A DNA stretch of 5,884 bases from an uncultured Lachnospiraceae bacterium. GTDB lineage: Bacteria > Bacillota > Clostridia > Lachnospirales > Lachnospiraceae. The notes beneath the pieces are model-generated. The model was not told the origin of the DNA. It searched no databases and saw nothing but the letters and a program-made list of their open reading frames with translations. The position numbers and the translations under genes were made by a program. The stretch spans positions 1-5,884 of the forward strand of contig CAJOQS010000317.1 in the NCBI GenBank assembly GCA_905236925.1, read 5' to 3'. Positions 1 to 5,345 of the stretch are shown here, piece by piece (within the stretch, counting starts at the first letter, position 1; the number at the start of each line of letters is the position of its first letter).

Positions 1-1
1 C

Positions 2-457
2 CGTGGGAATCTCCCGGCATTGCGGTTGATCGGAAAAACTCTCCACTCCATCGGCAAGGATTATATCGCAAGGTATTGTACGGAGTTATGCCAGATGCCT
101 AACGAGTGGCAGTACGATGAAATATCAAAATCATTTGCAAAGGTTGCCTATGGTTCAGACCCGTTAGATTCTTGGCAGGATCCCAGAGCGTATATGAAAG
201 CTGTAAATGATATGTCTAAACGATTAGGCATTGATTCGGATAGTAACCCATATATCGAGCAGCTCCGGGAAATGTGCGAAACCGCAAAAGATGACGATAT
301 AAGGCGCAAGGCATTAGCCGAGGGATTGCGCATCACAGAATCTTTACCGGACAGCACGGAAACGGATAAACGGCTTGACTATCTTGTAAAATCCACACAG
401 ACCGCCACTAATGAATTGGCGGCGGCTAGGAAGTGGAACGAAGAACACATGAACTAA
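2..457 (+). CDS. Unidentified protein, C-terminal part (5' end outside window)
   Basis: The reading frame is open from the left edge (first full codon at base 2) to a TAA at 455-457, giving 151 residues. A TTG at 20 could serve as a start, but no ribosome binding site is visible in the few bases before it, so this is treated as the end of a longer protein. The sequence is soluble and highly charged, with no membrane segment or signal peptide, and the last 70 or so residues (ETAKDDDIRRKALAEG onward, ending KWNEEHMN) look helical. I do not recognise a family or catalytic motif. It converges on the RHH gene and shares the AT-leaning composition of the integrase, so it probably belongs to the mobile element. 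Confidence 0.6.
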   Translation, partial: RGNLPALRLIGKTLHSIGKDYIARYCTELCQMPNEWQYDEISKSFAKVAYGSDPLDSWQDPRAYMKAVNDMSKRLGIDSDSNPYIEQLREMCETAKDDDIRRKALAEGLRITESLPDSTETDKRLDYLVKSTQTATNELAAARKWNEEHMN

Positions 458-471
458 AAACCCCTATTCGT

Positions 472-508
472 AAAAAGCCTTTTTTACATTTTACGGCAGA
501 AAAGGGCT
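472..508 (-). terminator. Possible intrinsic terminator of the RHH gene
   Basis: Read on the minus strand, just after the RHH stop, AGCC-C-TTTT pairs with AAAAGGCT (one bulged C, loop about 16 bases), and the second arm runs into TTTT. This gives a weak but plausible terminator. An overlapping hairpin, GTAAAAA/TTTTTAC at 470-487 with a four-base loop, and a third pairing, CGTAAAA (469-475) with TTTTACG (489-495), compete for the same bases. The gap lies between converging genes, where a bidirectional terminator would be expected. The AT-rich stems keep confidence low. Confidence 0.35.
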
Positions 509-517
509 AAACAACGG

Positions 518-718
518 CTATAAAGTACCCCCGTCAATTTCCCCCTCGGGGGTACTATGCCGGATATATTCTTTGACAGCTTGCCTTATAAATGTATTCA
601 AAGGCAATTGGCCTGCTGCCTTCTTCCATTCTTCATATTCAGACGGCTTTATGTCAAGCGGAATGCGCTTGTAATGTTCTTTAGAATACTGATTCTTATA
701 CTCCTGATACTTTCCCAT
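518..718 (-). CDS. Small ribbon-helix-helix (Arc/CopG-like) DNA-binding protein
   Basis: This encodes 66 residues. The fold is that of RHH (MetJ/Arc) regulators: a basic N-terminus, a short beta strand at about 16-23 (YKRIPLDI), helix A at about 25-36 (PSEYEEWKKAA), a turn, then helix B at about 40-53 (LNTFIRQAVKEYI). Such proteins dimerise through the strand, which inserts into the major groove at short repeated operators. The ATG at 718-716 is preferred because AAAAGGGGG lies 11 bases upstream and follows a good promoter. The frame can be extended to a TTG at 772, but that codon sits inside the -35 box. The gene diverges from the unknown/integrase operon, the usual position of a regulator of excision and integration genes. 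That role is inferred, and an antitoxin role is less likely because no toxin gene is adjacent. The last dozen codons form a strong inverted repeat. Confidence 0.8.
   Translation of the reverse strand: MGKYQEYKNQYSKEHYKRIPLDIKPSEYEEWKKAAGQLPLNTFIRQAVKEYIRHSTPEGEIDGGTL
524..556. repeat. Perfect 9-bp inverted repeat inside the 3' end of the RHH gene
   Basis: AGTACCCCC (524-532) and GGGGGTACT (548-556) are exact reverse complements separated by 15 bases. An alternative, tighter pairing is CCCCC-TC-GGGGG at 541-552. On the minus-strand mRNA it covers codons for about residues 55-65 (STPEGEIDGGT). No T-run follows on either strand, so it is not a standard intrinsic terminator. It could stabilise the 3' end of the message or be a protein binding site. 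Its function is unknown. Confidence 0.7.
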
Positions 719-743
719 GAGATATAAATCCCCCTTTTCAATC

Positions 744-772
744 AGAATACCATAACCGCATGAGCATATCAA
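744..772 (-). promoter_or_regulatory. Sigma-A promoter of the RHH gene
   Basis: On the minus strand TTGATA (772-767) is followed after 17 bases by TATTCT (749-744), with TGG immediately before it forming an extended -10. Transcription would start near 737, giving a leader of about 20 bases that contains the GGGGG ribosome binding site. It points away from the unknown/integrase operon promoter, and the two -35 boxes are about 30 bases apart, so a protein bound between them could affect both. Confidence 0.6.
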
Positions 773-783
773 TTTTATCTTGT

Positions 784-802
784 TTTGTCATTCTTTGTCA
801 TT
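784..802. repeat. Tandem TTTGTCATT repeat between the divergent promoters
   Basis: TTTGTCATT occurs at 784-792 and again at 794-802, exactly 10 bases (about one helical turn) apart. The second copy runs into the plus-strand -35 box. Direct repeats on one face of the helix between divergent promoters are typical of regulator sites, but the units are short and T-rich, so chance cannot be excluded. Confidence 0.45.
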
Positions 803-830
803 GACTATCTTGTACGAGATAATGTATAAT
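801..830 (+). promoter_or_regulatory. Strong sigma-A promoter of the orf99-integrase operon
   Basis: TTGACT (801-806) and a perfect TATAAT (825-830) are separated by 18 bases, with predicted start near 837. The spacer holds the first copy of the CTTGTACGAGATA repeat and the predicted start site lies in the second copy. A bound repressor would therefore block RNA polymerase directly. The next gene starts at 880 with its own AAAAGGAG. Confidence 0.75.
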
Positions 831-849
831 TGACTTGTACGAGATAGTC
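803..849. promoter_or_regulatory. Candidate double operator over the integrase-operon promoter
   Basis: The 13-mer CTTGTACGAGATA is repeated exactly at 809-821 and 834-846, 25 bases apart, each with a palindromic GTAC centre. The first copy extends to the near-palindrome TATCTTGTACGAGATA (14 of 16 positions symmetric). The outer arms GACTATCT (803-810) and AGATAGTC (842-849) are perfect reverse complements. The ideal site would be GACTATCT-YGTACR-AGATAGTC, with the left arm complete in copy one and the right arm complete in copy two. Position over the -35/-10 spacer and the start site implies repression. The binding protein is not shown: the RHH protein or a repressor elsewhere on the element. 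Confidence 0.65.
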
Positions 850-879
850 TAAACAACAATCGAAAAGGAGTGAAAACAA

Positions 880-1179
880 ATGACAGAAAAAGATTTTATC
901 GCACTTTACACCCAGGCAGATTCAGAAACAAAAAAGCAAGTTGAGCAGCTACTAGAACTAAACCCTGAATCGACAAACAAGATCACGATTGATTTAATGC
1001 TGATTAATCATCAGGACATTACACCGATTATTGAGCATAGGGAACAACTCAAAGCGATAATGGAGAAGGACAGGAAAGATAACTGCATCGATGCTTTTCT
1101 ATTGGGAATCATGGCAGGGAAAAGAGCAGAAAGAGCAAAGAAAGCGAATCACAGAGCGGCAATCAAAAGCGAGGTGTAA
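880..1179 (+). CDS. Protein of unknown function, 99 residues, co-transcribed with integrase
   Basis: The ATG is supported by AAAAGGAG nine bases upstream and by the strong promoter before it. The protein is soluble and predicted mainly helical: an acidic N-terminal half (FIALYTQADSETKKQVEQLL), a middle helix (IIEHREQLKAIMEKDRKD), a short hydrophobic patch (DAFLLGIMAG, about 71-80), and a strongly basic tail (KRAERAKKANHRAAIKS, about 81-97). I recognise no family. There is no obvious helix-turn-helix, and it does not resemble Tn916 Xis. It is the first gene of the operon and its TAA is three bases before the integrase ATG, so coordinated expression and perhaps translational coupling are likely. 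A role with the integrase, such as a directionality factor or accessory DNA-binding protein, is an inference from position and the basic tail. Confidence 0.8.
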   Translation: MTEKDFIALYTQADSETKKQVEQLLELNPESTNKITIDLMLINHQDITPIIEHREQLKAIMEKDRKDNCIDAFLLGIMAGKRAERAKKANHRAAIKSEV

Positions 1180-1182
1180 ATC

Positions 1183-2391
1183 ATGGCATACCAGAAGAGA
1201 GCGGACAAAAAAGGGCGAAGAATAGACAGCCGCGGAAATGTATTAAATACCGGAGAATATGAAAGACCGATAGACGGAAGATATTATTATCGCTATACGG
1301 ACAACAAAGGCAAAGTAAAATTCTCCTATGCTCCTGATTTAGAAACACTCAGGCAGCAGGAGAAACAGATTGAAAGAGATTTAGCCGATAATATAAACAC
1401 GGCAGATGCAAAGACATCACTAAACAGTATGTTTCATTTCTGTATGGAACATAGAGCGGATATAAGAGATTCTACAAGAGCTAATTATGATCGTATGTGG
1501 TTAGCGAATGTAGAGCAGAGCAGAATCGGCAAAATGAAATTGTGTGACATCAGACCGATGCATATATCAGCTTTCTATAATGATTTGCATAAACAGGGAT
1601 TAAAAAGAAACTCCATCAAGGTTTTACACGGCCTTATATCCTCTACTCTGGACTTTGCAACGCAGAATGATATTATACGGCGTAATGTGGCAAGCGGAGC
1701 ATTAAAGGAAATTAAAGCCGATGCAAAAGAAAAGACGGCACTAATAGAAACAGAGTTTGAAGAACTGATACAGTTTTGTGAAGCAAGCACATTATATGAC
1801 AGATACGTTCCGTTCTTAATTGTAGCGGTTGAAACTTGTATGAGAATCGGAGAGCTTGCAGGACTTACATGGAAAGACATTGATTTTACTGAAAACACTA
1901 TATCCGTTAATCATGCTCTTGTGTATAAAAACTTTGGTGACGGGTGCAGATTCCACATACAAGCACCCAAAACGGAAAAGGGCATAAGAGTATTACCGAT
2001 GACACAGCGCACAAGAGAAGCACTCCGTACAATACAGAAAGAGCAGATGCAATACGGCTACTGTGAAGAAGTTATAGACGGCTATTCCGGATTCGTTTTC
2101 ACGACGAACACAAACAAGACTATTGCACCAAACGGAGTTAATTTCGCTTTAGATCATATAGCGGATGCATATAACAGAGTGCACATCCAGAAACTCCCCC
2201 ACTTGTCAGCGCACATATTACGTCATAGCGGATGTAGCATCCTTGCAAACAAGGGAGTTAACCCTAAAGCATTACAATACTATCTTGGACATTCTAGCTG
2301 CTCCGTTACAATGGATATATATAATCATAACAATACTTTCGGAAATGCCAAAGCCGAAATAGCGCGATTAGAAACAGCCGTAAATCAGTAA
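1183..2391 (+). CDS. int: Tyrosine recombinase, Tn916-type integrase
   Basis: This 402-residue enzyme would cut and rejoin DNA at attachment sites to insert and excise the element. Residues about 10-55 (GRRIDSRGN through DGRYYYRYTDNKGKVKFSY) match the small beta-sheet arm-binding domain of Tn916 Int, about 75-170 form the SAM-like core-binding domain, and about 185-395 the catalytic domain. The full catalytic set is visible: R221 (MRIGEL), K263 (PKTEKG), H344 and R347 (HILRH), H370 (LGH) and the nucleophile Y380 (MDIYNH). Length and residues indicate an intact enzyme. The ATG at 1183 has GAGGTG six bases upstream, overlapping the end of the previous gene. It is expressed from the promoter at 801-830, which is probably repressed. 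Arm sites may be the TTTAGTCA repeats just after its stop. Codon use is AT-rich, unlike clpB. Confidence 0.95.
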   Translation: MAYQKRADKKGRRIDSRGNVLNTGEYERPIDGRYYYRYTDNKGKVKFSYAPDLETLRQQEKQIERDLADNINTADAKTSLNSMFHFCMEHRADIRDSTRANYDRMWLANVEQSRIGKMKLCDIRPMHISAFYNDLHKQGLKRNSIKVLHGLISSTLDFATQNDIIRRNVASGALKEIKADAKEKTALIETEFEELIQFCEASTLYDRYVPFLIVAVETCMRIGELAGLTWKDIDFTENTISVNHALVYKNFGDGCRFHIQAPKTEKGIRVLPMTQRTREALRTIQKEQMQYGYCEEVIDGYSGFVFTTNTNKTIAPNGVNFALDHIADAYNRVHIQKLPHLSAHILRHSGCSILANKGVNPKALQYYLGHSSCSVTMDIYNHNNTFGNAKAEIARLETAVNQ

Positions 2392-2392
2392 A

Positions 2393-2414
2393 AATTTAGT
2401 CAGAATTTTAGTCA
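2393..2414 (+). repeat. Tandem TTTAGTCA repeat, possible integrase arm-binding sites
   Basis: AATTTAGTCA (2393-2402) and AATTTTAGTCA (2404-2414) follow the integrase stop directly, sharing TTTAGTCA at a 12-base spacing. Tn916-type integrases bind short direct repeats near the element ends through their N-terminal domain, so this is a reasonable place for arm sites. No matching repeat can be looked for at the other element end, which is outside the window. Confidence 0.45.
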
Positions 2415-2489
2415 AACGCCCTTTTGAGAGATGGACACAATACGGGAAACCGCTAAAACAAAGGACTTCTGAAACAAAAATAAAGAAAA
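2415..2489. other. Probable attachment-site region (element/chromosome junction)
   Basis: These 75 bases between the integrase-proximal repeats and the clpB operator should contain the recombined att site, because integrase and resident clpB lie on either side. There is no tRNA or other structured gene remnant and no coding frame. The core cannot be placed without the other end or an empty site. I also see no intrinsic terminator here, so transcripts from the integrase operon might continue towards clpB. Confidence 0.4.
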
Positions 2490-2516
2490 TTAGCACTCTC
2501 CTCTTGACAGTGCTAA
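2490..2516. promoter_or_regulatory. CIRCE element (HrcA operator) of clpB
   Basis: TTAGCACTC, nine bases, then CAGTGCTAA matches the CIRCE consensus TTAGCACTC-N9-GAGTGCTAA at 17 of 18 arm positions, and two further A-T pairs extend the arms outward. HrcA binds CIRCE and represses chaperone genes until heat or misfolded protein sequesters it. The operator overlaps the -35 box, so bound HrcA would exclude RNA polymerase. The single mismatch (C at 2508) is the base that makes the overlapping -35 a perfect TTGACA. Confidence 0.93.
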
Positions 2517-2531
2517 TTATCTTGCTATAAT
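2504..2531 (+). promoter_or_regulatory. Sigma-A promoter of clpB
   Basis: A perfect TTGACA (2504-2509) and a perfect TATAAT (2526-2531) are 16 bases apart, and TGC before the -10 box gives an extended -10. Predicted start is near 2538, leaving a leader of about 44 bases that ends in AAAGGAGGTG (2564-2573), ten bases before the ATG. This is a very strong promoter held in check by the overlapping CIRCE element. Confidence 0.9.
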
Positions 2532-2581
2532 ATGTGTTATACAAGATATAGAACAGTGTCCCCAAAGGAGGTGGCATTTTC

Positions 2582-5164
2582 ATGAATATCAACAAATTCA
2601 CTCAGAAATCAATAGAAGCCGTGAATATGTGCGAGAAGATCGCCAACGATTACGGCAACCAGGAGATCGATCAGGAGCATCTGCTGTATGCGCTGCTGGA
2701 CATCGATGACAGCCTCATCAAAGGACTCATCGGAAAAATGGGGATCGACACCGACAGCTTTAAGGCCAACGCACTGAAGCTTCTTGACGCGAAGGTCAAG
2801 GTCAGCGGAGGAGGACAGATCTACATCAGCAGGGATCTGAATACCGTACTGACCTCGGCTGAGGATGAGTCGAAGGCCATGGGCGATTCCTACGTGTCTG
2901 TGGAGCATCTGTTCCTTGCTCTGATCAGGCATCAGAACCGTGCGATCAAGGAACTGTTCAAGAACTACGGCATCAATCGCGAGAGCTTCCTGAAGGTGCT
3001 CTCGACTGTCAGGGGCAATCAGACCGTCAACAGCGATAATCCCGAGGCCACTTACGATACTTTGGAGAAGTACGGTCAGGATCTCGTACAGAAGGCACGT
3101 GACGGAAAGCTCGACCCTGTTATAGGCCGTGACGTTGAGATCAGAAACGTTATCCGCATACTGTCCCGCAAAACGAAGAACAATCCCGTACTGATCGGTG
3201 AACCCGGTGTCGGCAAGACCGCCGTTGTCGAAGGCCTTGCCCAGCGTATCGTTGCCGGTGATGTTCCGGAAGGCCTTAAGAACAAGAGGCTGTTCGCTCT
3301 TGATATGGGCGCACTGGTTGCAGGCGCGAAGTACAGGGGCGAATTTGAGGAAAGGCTAAAGGCCGTTCTTGAGGAGATCAGGAAGTCCGACGGCGAGATC
3401 ATCCTGTTTATCGATGAGATCCATACAATAGTCGGAGCCGGAGCTGCGGAAGGCTCAATGGATGCCGGCAATATGCTCAAGCCCATGCTGGCGCGAGGAG
3501 AGCTGCACTGCATAGGTGCCACGACTCTTGATGAACACAGCAAGTATATTGAGAAGGATGCCGCTCTGGAGCGCCGTTTCCAGCCTGTTATGGTGGATCA
3601 GCCCACGGTCGAGGATACGATTTCGATCCTGCGAGGCATCAAGGAGCGATATGAGCTTTTCCACGGAGTGAAGATAACCGACTCAGCCCTGGTAGCGGCA
3701 GCGACATTATCAAACCGTTACATTACCGACAGGTTCCTGCCGGATAAGGCCATAGACCTTGTTGATGAGGCCTGCGCTCTCATCAAGACCGAGCTCGATT
3801 CAATGCCGGTGGAACTCGACGATCTGCGCAGACATATCATGCAGCTCGAGATCGAAGAAGCCGCATTGAAGAAGGAGACCGATCAGAACAGCGCCGACAG
3901 GCTGGCTGCGCTGCAGACAGAGCTTTCGGAAAAGCGCGAGGAATTTGAGCAGATGAAGCTCAAGTGGGATGCGGAGAAGAGCAGCATTGAAGTGATCACG
4001 AAGATACGCGAGGAGATCGATGCCGTCAACAACGAGATAGCGGCTGCCGAGCGTGCCTACGACCTTAACAAGGCCGCGGAACTTAAATACGGCAAGCTTC
4101 CCGAACTCAAGCGCCAGCTTGAGAACGCCGAGAATGCGGTAAACGGACAGCAGATGGAGCTTGTCAGCCAGTGCGTTGACGAGGAGGAAATAGCCAAGAT
4201 CATTTCCCGCTTGACGGGTATTCCGGTATCCAAGCTTTCCGAGACCGAGAAGCAGAAGACCCTTCATCTCGGAGATGAACTCCACAGGAGGGTCATAGGC
4301 CAGGACGAGGGTGTTAATCTCGTAACAGAGGCGATCATCCGTTCAAAGGCGGGAATCAAGGATCCTACGAAGCCCATAGGCTCGTTCCTGTTCCTCGGAC
4401 CTACCGGTGTCGGTAAGACCGAGCTGGCAAAAGCCCTCGCGGAGAGTCTCTTCGATGATGAAAGCAATATGGTCCGCCTTGATATGAGCGAATACATGGA
4501 GAAGTATTCTGTATCGAGGCTTATCGGAGCACCTCCCGGATATGTGGGATACGACGAAGGCGGTCAGCTGACTGAGGCCGTGCGCCGCAAGCCCTATTCG
4601 GTTGTTCTGTTTGATGAGATCGAGAAGGCACATCCCGATGTATTCAATGTATTGCTTCAGGTACTTGATGACGGACGCATCACCGATTCACAGGGCAGAA
4701 CGGTCGATTTCAAGAACACTATCGTTATCATGACATCAAACCTCGGATCGCAGTATCTGCTCGATGGTATCCAGCCTGACGGCAGTATCGGCGAAGAAGC
4801 GGACAGGATGGTCCATGAGGAACTGAGGAGTCATTTCAGACCCGAGTTCCTGAACCGTCTTGACGAGATCATCATGTTCAAGCCTCTGACGAAGGACAAT
4901 ATCGCAGGTATCGTACGTCTGATGCTCGAGGATGTGAACAGGCGTCTTGACGAGCGCAGGATAAGGATCGAGCTTAGTCCCGCCGCGATGGACTTCGTGG
5001 CCGAGAACGGTTTTGACCCGGTATTCGGAGCGCGCCCGCTAAAGAGGTTCATTCAGAAGGAGGTTGAAACGCTTGCCGCAAAGATGATTCTTTCCGATGC
5101 GGTAAAGGACGGAGATACCATCACGATAGATGTCGAGGACGGCAAGCTCTTCGGGCAGGTATAA
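2582..5164 (+). CDS. clpB: ClpB protein disaggregase (Hsp100)
   Basis: This cytoplasmic hexameric AAA+ chaperone works with DnaK/DnaJ/GrpE to pull polypeptides out of aggregates after heat stress. The 860 residues agree with the family length (E. coli ClpB 857). In order: Clp N domain (about 1-145); first AAA+ domain with Walker A GEPGVGKT (206-213), pore loop KYRG (250-253), Walker B FIDE (276-279) and arginine fingers R331/R332; the long coiled-coil middle domain (about 405-525) that defines ClpB and docks DnaK; second AAA+ domain with Walker A GPTGVGKT (606-613), pore loop GYVG (653-656), Walker B LFDE (676-679), arginine finger R759 and sensor-2 GAR (816-818). There is no sign of damage, and no ClpP-docking tripeptide loop is apparent. 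It is a single-gene unit between the CIRCE-controlled promoter and its own terminator. The ATG follows AAAGGAGGTG. Confidence 0.98.
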   Translation: MNINKFTQKSIEAVNMCEKIANDYGNQEIDQEHLLYALLDIDDSLIKGLIGKMGIDTDSFKANALKLLDAKVKVSGGGQIYISRDLNTVLTSAEDESKAMGDSYVSVEHLFLALIRHQNRAIKELFKNYGINRESFLKVLSTVRGNQTVNSDNPEATYDTLEKYGQDLVQKARDGKLDPVIGRDVEIRNVIRILSRKTKNNPVLIGEPGVGKTAVVEGLAQRIVAGDVPEGLKNKRLFALDMGALVAGAKYRGEFEERLKAVLEEIRKSDGEIILFIDEIHTIVGAGAAEGSMDAGNMLKPMLARGELHCIGATTLDEHSKYIEKDAALERRFQPVMVDQPTVEDTISILRGIKERYELFHGVKITDSALVAAATLSNRYITDRFLPDKAIDLVDEACALIKTELDSMPVELDDLRRHIMQLEIEEAALKKETDQNSADRLAALQTELSEKREEFEQMKLKWDAEKSSIEVITKIREEIDAVNNEIAAAERAYDLNKAAELKYGKLPELKRQLENAENAVNGQQMELVSQCVDEEEIAKIISRLTGIPVSKLSETEKQKTLHLGDELHRRVIGQDEGVNLVTEAIIRSKAGIKDPTKPIGSFLFLGPTGVGKTELAKALAESLFDDESNMVRLDMSEYMEKYSVSRLIGAPPGYVGYDEGGQLTEAVRRKPYSVVLFDEIEKAHPDVFNVLLQVLDDGRITDSQGRTVDFKNTIVIMTSNLGSQYLLDGIQPDGSIGEEADRMVHEELRSHFRPEFLNRLDEIIMFKPLTKDNIAGIVRLMLEDVNRRLDERRIRIELSPAAMDFVAENGFDPVFGARPLKRFIQKEVETLAAKMILSDAVKDGDTITIDVEDGKLFGQV

Positions 5165-5189
5165 AGGCTTTCAGGCAGAATTGGCAGTG

Positions 5190-5220
5190 ACGCGTGGGCG
5201 GCAACGACCACGCGTTTTTT
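5190..5220 (+). terminator. Intrinsic terminator of clpB
   Basis: ACGCGTGG (5190-5197) and CCACGCGT (5208-5215) form a perfect 8-bp GC-rich stem with a 10-base loop, followed by a run of six T (5215-5220). It starts 25 bases after the clpB stop and separates clpB from the next transcription unit. Confidence 0.93.
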
Positions 5221-5236
5221 ATTTATAATAAAAAAA

Positions 5237-5310
5237 TTATCGAAAAACATTAAAAAACTATTGACAAACGTTTTTTAGGGTGTTATATTTTATTTATCGA
5301 TAAACGTTAA
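5237..5310. repeat. 17-base direct repeats flanking the DUF2975-gene promoter
   Basis: TTATCGAAAAACATTAA (5237-5253) and TTATCGATAAACGTTAA (5294-5310) match at 15 of 17 positions and lie 57 bases apart, one upstream of the -35 box and one at the predicted start site. A third AAACGTT core occurs at 5266-5272, overlapping the end of the -35 box. The layout suggests a multi-site operator, possibly for the small HTH regulator often encoded after DUF2975 genes. The AT-rich context weakens the case a little. Confidence 0.6.
5261..5289 (+). promoter_or_regulatory. Sigma-A promoter of the DUF2975-like gene
   Basis: A perfect TTGACA (5261-5266) and TATATT (5284-5289) are separated by 17 bases, with TGT before the -10 box (extended -10). 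Start is expected near 5296. The palindrome AAACGTTT (5266-5273) touches the -35 box. Confidence 0.8.
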
Positions 5311-5320
5311 TTATTTAACG
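5293..5320. promoter_or_regulatory. Two adjacent palindromes at the transcription start (candidate operator)
   Basis: TTTATCGATAAA (5293-5304) is a perfect 12-base palindrome over the predicted start site. It is followed at once by CGTTAA-TTAT-TTAACG (5305-5320), a perfect inverted repeat with six-base arms. They overlap the downstream copy of the 17-base repeat. In RNA the second could also form a small leader hairpin. Binding of a repressor is inferred from position alone. Confidence 0.5.
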
Positions 5321-5345
5321 AAAACAAAACGAAAGGATGATAGTT

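Larger units (their letters stand above)
1..2460. mobile_element. Right-hand part of an integrated mobile element (ICE, IME or prophage)
   Basis: A complete Tn916-type tyrosine recombinase, a small unknown gene transcribed with it, a divergent RHH regulator gene and an unidentified gene at the left edge form an AT-rich block. It abuts a GC-richer housekeeping gene, clpB. Integrases of this family usually lie at one end of their element, next to the attachment site, so the right end should fall in the roughly 100 bases after the integrase stop. The right boundary given is a guess within 2392-2490, and the left end is outside the window. No relaxase, transfer, replication or capsid gene is visible, so the type of element cannot be told. 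Confidence 0.65.

Noticed and set aside
20..22. TTG as the true start of the left-edge gene
   Set aside because: No ribosome binding site is visible in the 19 bases before it and the frame stays open to the edge, so a truncated longer gene is more likely.
541..552. CCCCC-TC-GGGGG as an intrinsic terminator
   Set aside because: A two-base loop is too small for this stem and no T-run follows on either strand.
719..772. N-terminal extension of the RHH gene to a TTG at 772
   Set aside because: The TTG is part of the -35 box of the gene's own promoter, and a good ribosome binding site precedes the ATG at 718.
2398..2416. AGTCAGA and AGTCAAA heptads resembling a CtsR box for clpB
   Set aside because: CtsR sites have two heptads three bases apart and overlap the promoter. 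Here the gap is five bases, the first heptad is imperfect, and the site lies about 90 bases upstream of the -35, next to the integrase stop. Kept only as a weak alternative to integrase arm sites.
3076..4633. Several long minus-strand open frames inside clpB
   Set aside because: They lie antisense to a fully conserved protein in a GC-richer gene, have no recognisable domains, and are explained as shadows of clpB codon use.
5337..5345. Upstream in-frame ATG for the DUF2975-like gene
   Set aside because: It overlaps the AAAGGATG ribosome binding site, whereas ATG 5346 has normal spacing.
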